From Narthecium ossifragum (lineage: Eukaryota > Streptophyta > Magnoliopsida > Dioscoreales > Nartheciaceae): a stretch of 64,000 nt of DNA. The first letter of the stretch is position 1, and every line of letters begins with the position of its first letter. The stretch spans positions 23,041,434 through 23,105,433 of the forward strand of contig OY986969.1 of the NCBI GenBank assembly GCA_963920575.1, written 5' to 3'. Made by a program: the position numbers and the translations under genes. The notes under the pieces are model-generated. The model was not told the DNA's origin and searched no databases. It saw only the letters and a program-made list of their open reading frames with translations. Shown one piece after another: positions 59,101 to 64,000 of this stretch.

Positions 59101-62100
59101 ATGTGCAGGAAAACAGTTCCCAAGGGTGAAGGCAGGAAAGCTAATGTGGCACAGTACAGGTCAACTGTGTGCACATTAGTGAAATTAATGACAACTTTGC
59201 ACGAAATGTTTAGGGATCAACACTGGGCAATACTACACAAGACACCATTTTTTGCATTGGTGGAGGCAGTGTTCAATGGCCAGCTTACGAACAAAAACAC
59301 AATAAAGCATGATGACGACATTATAAAATTGGTCAACCAATATGATCCCAACATAAAAGCATTCAATATGGGAGGCAAGTACATTCAATTGAGAAGTATA
59401 GATGTTAAATACATCTTTGCCCTTGAACATGGGACCGAAGATTTGAAAATAAACAAGGTATGGTTACACCAAAAAACCTCTCAGATATTAAGCAGAAATT
59501 TTCCAAAGGAAAGTACCATCTCAATGGCTATGCTGAGAGACAAAATAGTCAGTATTTTCCAGAAGAGGACAAATGCAGCTATTACTGAAAGCATCAAATT
59601 GTTAGCTCTTTATGTCATTGAATCACTCTTCTTCCCCACCAGTGGAAGAAATATAACACGGGCATTTCTGGATTACGTGAATGACATAGACAACATGAAG
59701 AAATATGATTGGTCGACAGGGATCTTGAAAACTCTCATGGAATCCCTGGATAAAAACTATAAGGAGCCATCAAAGGTGACTGGATGCACCGTCCTGCTGC
59801 CGGTACGAATATATTATGTACAAGTTTATTGGTTCATTCGTATCTAAATTCATTCATCAGTTACTTTCCATATTTCCACTAGGATTTTCCCTCCCAATTG
59901 CAACTTACTTTCCGCTTATTAGGTACTTTACAATTAACAAAAATTAGTTCCTGTTTGTGCAGTACTGGTTCTGTGAGCATACGACAATCATTGAACTATC
60001 AAAAGAGGGATGCATGATTCCACGATGTGTCAAGTGGAACCTATATAACGGTGGAAAAAATATCATAAATTTTGAAATCTCTGGAATACCTAAAAAGAAG
60101 CTGAAGACATCAGAATTACAGCCAACATTACAAGAAATAAAGGTGTATGCTACTTGCATTGATGAAGAAGAAACAGAAGAAGAATATGAGGAGGAGGAAG
60201 ATGGAGAGGATGAGGAAGGAGAAAATGAAGAAGGGGATGATGAGGAGGAAGATGGAGAAAATGATGGAGAGGATGAGGAAGGAGAAAATGAAGAAGGGGA
60301 TGATGAGGAGGAAGATGGAGAGGATGAGGAAGGAGAAAATGAAGAAGGGGATGATGAGATAGATGGAGAGGATGAGGAAGAAGAAGACATGGATGAAGCA
60401 CAATTTCAAGTAACAAACGTATGATTACTTTCCATGAATTACTTTCCATTAAATACTTTTAATTAGATATTATCACATTAGTTACTTTCCATTTTGATAC
60501 AGTCACATTAGTTAGTTATTATTAGTAGTTACTTTCCACCTAACTTGTTGTTATTTTCCAACTAATTGGTAGTTACTTTCCATCTAGATGGAAAGTAACT
60601 ATGGTAGTAACTATGGAAAGTAACTGGTAGTATATTCCCATCTATATGCTAGTTACTTTCCATAGTTCAATGCGGAAAGTAACTAGAATGATAGCTGCTA
60701 GTTACTTTTCTTCTAACTGGTAGTTACTTTCCATTTTACTTTTAGCCTCGACTGCCTGAAGATCATCCAGAGATGCTGCCCAGTAATGACATCATTGAGG
60801 AAATGAAATCAAAGATTATGTTACTACAAACGAAAATAGCTACTTCAAATGCACAAAGAGAATCTGTGATGAAGACCAATATGGAACTTGTGGCAATTAA
60901 TGCAAATTTACAAGAGGAATTGGTGGTTCTACATGCCACAACAGCTGAGAGGGATGCACTCCTGTTATCTAATGATGACTTGATAAATGACAATGACAAA
61001 ATTCATACTGAACTCGATGACCTGAAGAAAATTGTAGCAGACATAACTTCAAAGAATGATGACTTGGTGACAGCCAATAAACACCTCGGGTCAGAAATCA
61101 TGAGTTTGAGGAGGCAAATAGATCTTCAAGTCAAAGAGCGTGAAATAGATATTGAAGAAGCTCATGTTCATGAAATCACACAGAAAATTGCAATAGAGAA
61201 GAGTACGGAAAGCCTTGGCATTGTCCAGTATCAAAATTCAATGGTACAAAGGCTCAAAGGAAAAAAAAGAAAGCAAGCAAAAGATGATGATTACCAGTAC
61301 AATACACCTCCACAATTGAAAAAAGGTAAGAAAGATGCTGACGAAATGCCGCAATTCCAATTATTGGATGTACAAGATGATGAGGTGCTACTAGACAAAC
61401 AAAAGAAAGTCAATCAAGGTGGAAGAAAACATCGGATGGAACCAAAAGAAAAGTATAGATGTGGCAAGTACCTCAGTGACGATGCCTACAACAGAATCAA
61501 GACATTGCTTGCGGAAGAAGGACTAATGTAATTATCCATCCTATGTTTTCTAGTTGATTCTATTTCCTTATATGAAAAACATAACTTGTTGACTTACAAC
61601 TGACTTTGCCAAAACTATCTCTTACAACAAAGGGCATCAATATGGAAGGACGTCGATAACCCATTCACCTGGATAGATGTTGAAATGATCATCAACATGC
61701 TGAGTAATGATTACATATCAGTGCAGGTATGTAACTACAATTTCCATAACTAGTTACTTTCCATATAAGTAGTACTTACTTTCCATAACTAGTTACTTTC
61801 CATATAAGTAGTACTTACTTTCCATAACTAGTTACTTTCCATATAAGTAGTACTTACTTTCCATTAACTGCTACTTACTTTCCATATCACACATTGGAGG
61901 TAATTTCATATAGTCTAACTGTAATTAATACCACAGGTTGTAGATGCATATGCGAAGTTATTAACTGAGGATGTTGAATTTGATGGAAGAACATGCTTCA
62001 TTGAAGGCTGTTATTGGGTATGTCAAATACATAAGATGCATTTCAAAAAACATATTGTATCATATAGTAATCTATCATTATAATTACTTATTTTTCATAT

Positions 62101-62836
62101 ATTTTCATCTGCAGAGTATGCTAATTCTAAATTATAATGATGACGTCGCATGTCGAATTTTCAACAAATATATTAAGGCAATTTCAGATGGAATGACATA
62201 TATTGTATTCCCAGTACTATCAACGGGGTACAAAACTGAAGATAAAACGCCGTTCCACTGGACACTATTGGTCTACGATGTCGGCGATAAAAAATGGTAT
62301 TTTTATAACTCAATGAGGCCAAGAGGTAGGGGCAGGAGAGATGCATTCTTAAAGGACGCCAAGAAAATGGTAATTCTAAATGCTCTCTATAGAATTATAA
62401 GTTCAACGTCTCTGTTAATATTTATGTTCTAACTGAATTGAATATCTTTCATTTTCTGTCCATGTTTTTCACAGAAAGATTTGATAGAAGATGAATTCAT
62501 TGACGAAACACAACCAACACCAAGCAAAAAGATGCCTATTGTAACCGTCAAGAGTGCAGCTCAGCAGAGTCCTGACTCGTAAGAAACAGTTGACCAACAT
62601 CTTCACTGAAACAAACTACAATCATTATTGAATTTTAGTTATTTAGCATTCATTACAACTCGAATCTAACTTATGTTGGTGTTTCCTTACACAGCAATGA
62701 TTGCTCCATGTACGTTTGTTATTTCATGCGGGAAATAGCAATTCATCATAGACATCAAATTCCAAGGGATATCAAGGAAGAGGGAATTAATGAATTCAAG
62801 GCCCAGCTGATTGAGCGATTAGTATTGCGCAACTGA
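59101..62836 (+). CDS. Transposon-carried Ulp1-like (C48) protease gene with DUF1985/PMD-like N-terminus
   Basis: Eight exons with GT-AG introns and one open frame: 59101-59802, 59963-60409, 60746-61527, 61633-61726, 61937-62017, 62115-62369, 62475-62578, 62695-62836; 868 residues (871 if exon 2 ends at 60418). Residues ~1-260 resemble the DUF1985/plant-mobile-domain region of TE proteins (IKLLALYVIESLFFPTSGRN, YDWSTGILKTLMESLDKN, GCTVLLPYWFCEHTTII). Then an acidic repeat (~310-380), a coiled coil (~390-520: ANLQEELVVLHATTAERDAL, HTELDDLKKIVADITSKNDD), and a basic KGKKRKQAKDD patch. The C-terminal ~150 residues are Ulp1-like: TPFHWTLLVYD (His), KKWYFYNSM (Asn where Asp is usual), SNDCSMYVCYFMREIA (Cys). 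Such proteins may cleave SUMO-like conjugates. The intact frame suggests recent function. Exon ends come from phase and homology, not transcripts. Confidence 0.75.
60170..60395 (+). repeat. In-frame tandem repeat coding for an acidic tract
   Basis: Three units of ~51-63 bases (GAGGATGAGGAAGGAGAAAA then TGAAGAAGGGGATGATGAGG) encode DGEDEEGENEEGDDEEE-type blocks inside exon 2 of the Ulp1-type gene. Unit length is a multiple of three, so expansion keeps the frame. The near identity of the units points to recent duplication. Confidence 0.9.
60424..60745. repeat. AGTTACTTTCCA motifs in intron 2, both orientations
   Basis: About ten copies, mostly plus, but several inverted: TAGTTACTTTCCATCTAGAT is followed directly by GGAAAGTAACT, a perfect palindrome around 60590, and GGAAAGTAACT recurs near 60617 and 60673. 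Intron 1 (59803-59962) also has one or two copies near 59857 and 59905. Confidence 0.9.
61740..61885 (+). repeat. Tandem motif array in intron 4
   Basis: About three units of ~45 bases, each ACTAGTTACTTTCCATATAA then GTAGTACTTACTTTCCATA, follow one another almost unchanged. Together they fill most of the 210-base intron. Confidence 0.9.
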
Positions 62837-63789
62837 AACATGTATTGAAAAGTGACTACAGGAAATTAATTGAAATCTTACATGTAATTACACTGATAGT
62901 AACTTGTGTTACTTTTTCTTTTTACACTCATACGAAGTAACATAGCTACTTCCCATCTGTATTTTCAAAACTCTATGTAGCACTGTGAGTTACTTTTCCA
63001 ATTTCAAATGACATCTTACTTTGACAATTTATTTCTATTTTTGGTGGAAAGTAACTGGTTAATAAACACTTAGTGTTGGTGGAAAGTAACTGGTGAATAA
63101 ATAGCACAATCTTGTGAAAAACACCTTGTGTTGGTGGAAAGTAACTGGTTAATTCACCCAATTGTGGAAAGTAACTGATGCAGGAAACTGATGAACAACC
63201 TGTTTATGGAAAGTAACTGGTGAATAACAGGACAATAAAATTCTACCAAATGTGGAAAGTAACTGGTTAAACGTAAGTGGAGTTTTGGTGGAAAGTAACT
63301 GGTTAAACGTAAGTGGAGTTTTGGTGGAAAGTAACTGGTTAATGAACAACCTGTTTATGGAAAGTAACTGGTTAAACGTAAGTGGAGTTTTGGTGAAAAG
63401 TAACTGGTTAATGAACAACCTGTTTATGGAAAGTAACTGGTGAATAAACACTTAGTTTTGGTGGAAAGTAACTGGTTAATGAACAACCTGTTTATGGAAA
63501 GTAACTGGTTAATAAACACCTAGTTTTGGTGGAAAGTAACTGGTTAATGAACAACCTATTTATGGAAAGTAACTGGTGAATAACAGGACAATAAAATTCT
63601 ACCAAATGTGGAAAGTAACTGGTGAATAAACACCTAGTGTTGGTGGAAAGTAATTGATGCATAGTAACTGATGAACAAAGACACTATGGAAAGTAACTGG
63701 TAACTATTAACTGGTGAATCACATTCAAAATTGAACAAATATGATGATTAATGTATCAAAAACACTTCACTCATCTCAAATACTGAAAT
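62837..63789 (-). repeat. Right array: reverse-complement motif between the two convergent genes
   Basis: From about 63045 to 63725, roughly 16 copies of TGGAAAGTAACT and variants, all in the orientation opposite to the left array. Units of ~33 bases alternate GGTGGAAAGTAACTGGTTAA with TATGGAAAGTAACTGG, and larger blocks repeat (ACGTAAGTGGAGTTTTGGTG at 63270, 63308, 63377; TAACAGGACAATAAAATTCT at 63226 and 63581). Read from the transposase gene this array is in forward orientation downstream of its stop. Confidence 0.95.
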
Positions 63790-64000
63790 TCAAACTACAA
63801 AAAATGACGAATCCAATGGTTCTTTACATGTCTTCCTGTTATGATGACCCTCACGACCACAACGACCACAAATCATGGTTCTCACAAACTCTCCCTTTGA
63901 CCTGATCCTCTTCTTCTTGGGTCTGCCAGGTGGCCTCCTTGACAATGGAGGTAGAATAAGTTCATCTCTCGGTACATAATCTGGCTTGTTGATTGACGGA
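63790..64000 (-). CDS. MULE transposase, C-terminal part (partial)
   Basis: Minus strand, open from the window edge to TGA at 63790: PSINKPDYVPRDELILPPLS, then RRPPGRPKKKRIRSKGEF, then ICGRCGREGHHNRKTCKEPL and SSFFVV. The basic GRPKKKR block followed by a CCHC zinc knuckle is the usual end of MuDR-type transposases, after the SWIM finger. The catalytic DDE part lies outside the window. It points toward the Ulp1-type gene, so the two are convergent. Confidence 0.8.
   Translation of the reverse strand, partial: PSINKPDYVPRDELILPPLSRRPPGRPKKKRIRSKGEFVRTMICGRCGREGHHNRKTCKEPLDSSFFVV

Larger units (their letters stand above)
57566..64000. mobile_element. Large Mutator-like element carrying an Ulp1-type gene (right end off-window)
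   Basis: The assignment rests on three things: the minus-strand MULE transposase tail at 63790-64000, the plus-strand multi-exon gene with a C48 protease domain (often carried by plant MULEs), and the motif arrays that link both genes. The left end is a guess: GGGCTAAAAAAAAATATAGT at 57566, shortly after the tRNA-Leu gene, looks like a MULE tip, and the 9 bases before it are GGTCAATAA. The right end is beyond the window, so neither inverted ends nor the duplication can be checked. Confidence 0.6.

Noticed and set aside
60147..60449. Ser-rich and Pro/His-rich minus-strand frames
   Set aside because: Shadows of the acidic GAN-repeat of exon 2.
57915..63725. CRISPR-like repeat-spacer array
   Set aside because: Spacers are themselves repeated and variable in length, motif occurs in both orientations and in introns, and the DNA is plant nuclear.

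Overview
This is nuclear DNA from a flowering plant, most likely a monocot. Its introns are GT-AG, several genes have GC-rich 5' ends (the receptor kinase, the bHLH and the AGC kinase), there are two nuclear tRNA genes, and all recognisable proteins are plant families. The dense mix of solo LTRs, MULEs, PIF/Harbinger and hAT MITEs and short LINE tails is typical of a mid-sized monocot genome. I cannot name the species. Two 200-N assembly gaps lie at 18020-18219 and 42149-42348.

Layout. 1-5 kb: a MULE-like fragment, then a 2.4-kb solo LTR carrying an array of palindromes. 5.2-6.5 kb: an OXI1-like AGC kinase (minus). 7.6-14 kb: MITEs (one nested in another) and LINE tails with target-site duplications. 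14.8-15.3 kb: an AN1 zinc-finger stress-associated protein without an A20 finger (minus). 16.7-29.5 kb: transposons only, including three MULEs holding pieces of host genes (CIPK kinase, nucleobase-ascorbate transporter, long-chain-alcohol oxidase), a LINE copy, a second solo LTR and PIF-type elements. 30.2-34.8 kb: a six-exon bHLH gene of the FBH/bHLH130 type with an apparent 1-nt frameshift in exon 2. 38.0-41.8 kb: a ZAR1-type LRR receptor-like kinase (minus). 43.4-45.6 kb: a RID3/IPI3-like WD40 protein (minus, 8 exons). 46.7-48.2 kb: an OTU-type deubiquitinase (minus, 6 exons). 49.0 kb: tRNA-Lys(CTT). 49.3-53.4 kb: a PUB45-like U-box/ARM E3 ligase (minus, 5 exons). 57.3 kb: tRNA-Leu(TAA).

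From about 57.6 kb to the right edge lies what I read as one large, possibly intact Mutator-like element. It carries (i) a plus-strand 8-exon gene with an uninterrupted frame, coding for about 868 residues: a DUF1985/PMD-like N-terminal region, an acidic repeat, a coiled coil and a C-terminal Ulp1-like (C48) protease domain; (ii) the 3' end of a convergent minus-strand MULE transposase gene with a zinc knuckle, cut by the window edge; and (iii) dozens of copies of a short motif, AGTTACTTTCCA. The motif runs forward upstream of the gene, mostly forward inside its introns, and in reverse complement between the two genes. It is confined to the non-coding parts of the element. This resembles the motif-plus-cognate-protein arrangement of Arabidopsis VANDAL elements and is the strongest candidate here for an undescribed system.

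The host genes look like an ordinary syntenic set with separate functions (signalling kinases, transcription factor, ribosome biogenesis, ubiquitin pathway). They do not form an operon or cluster.
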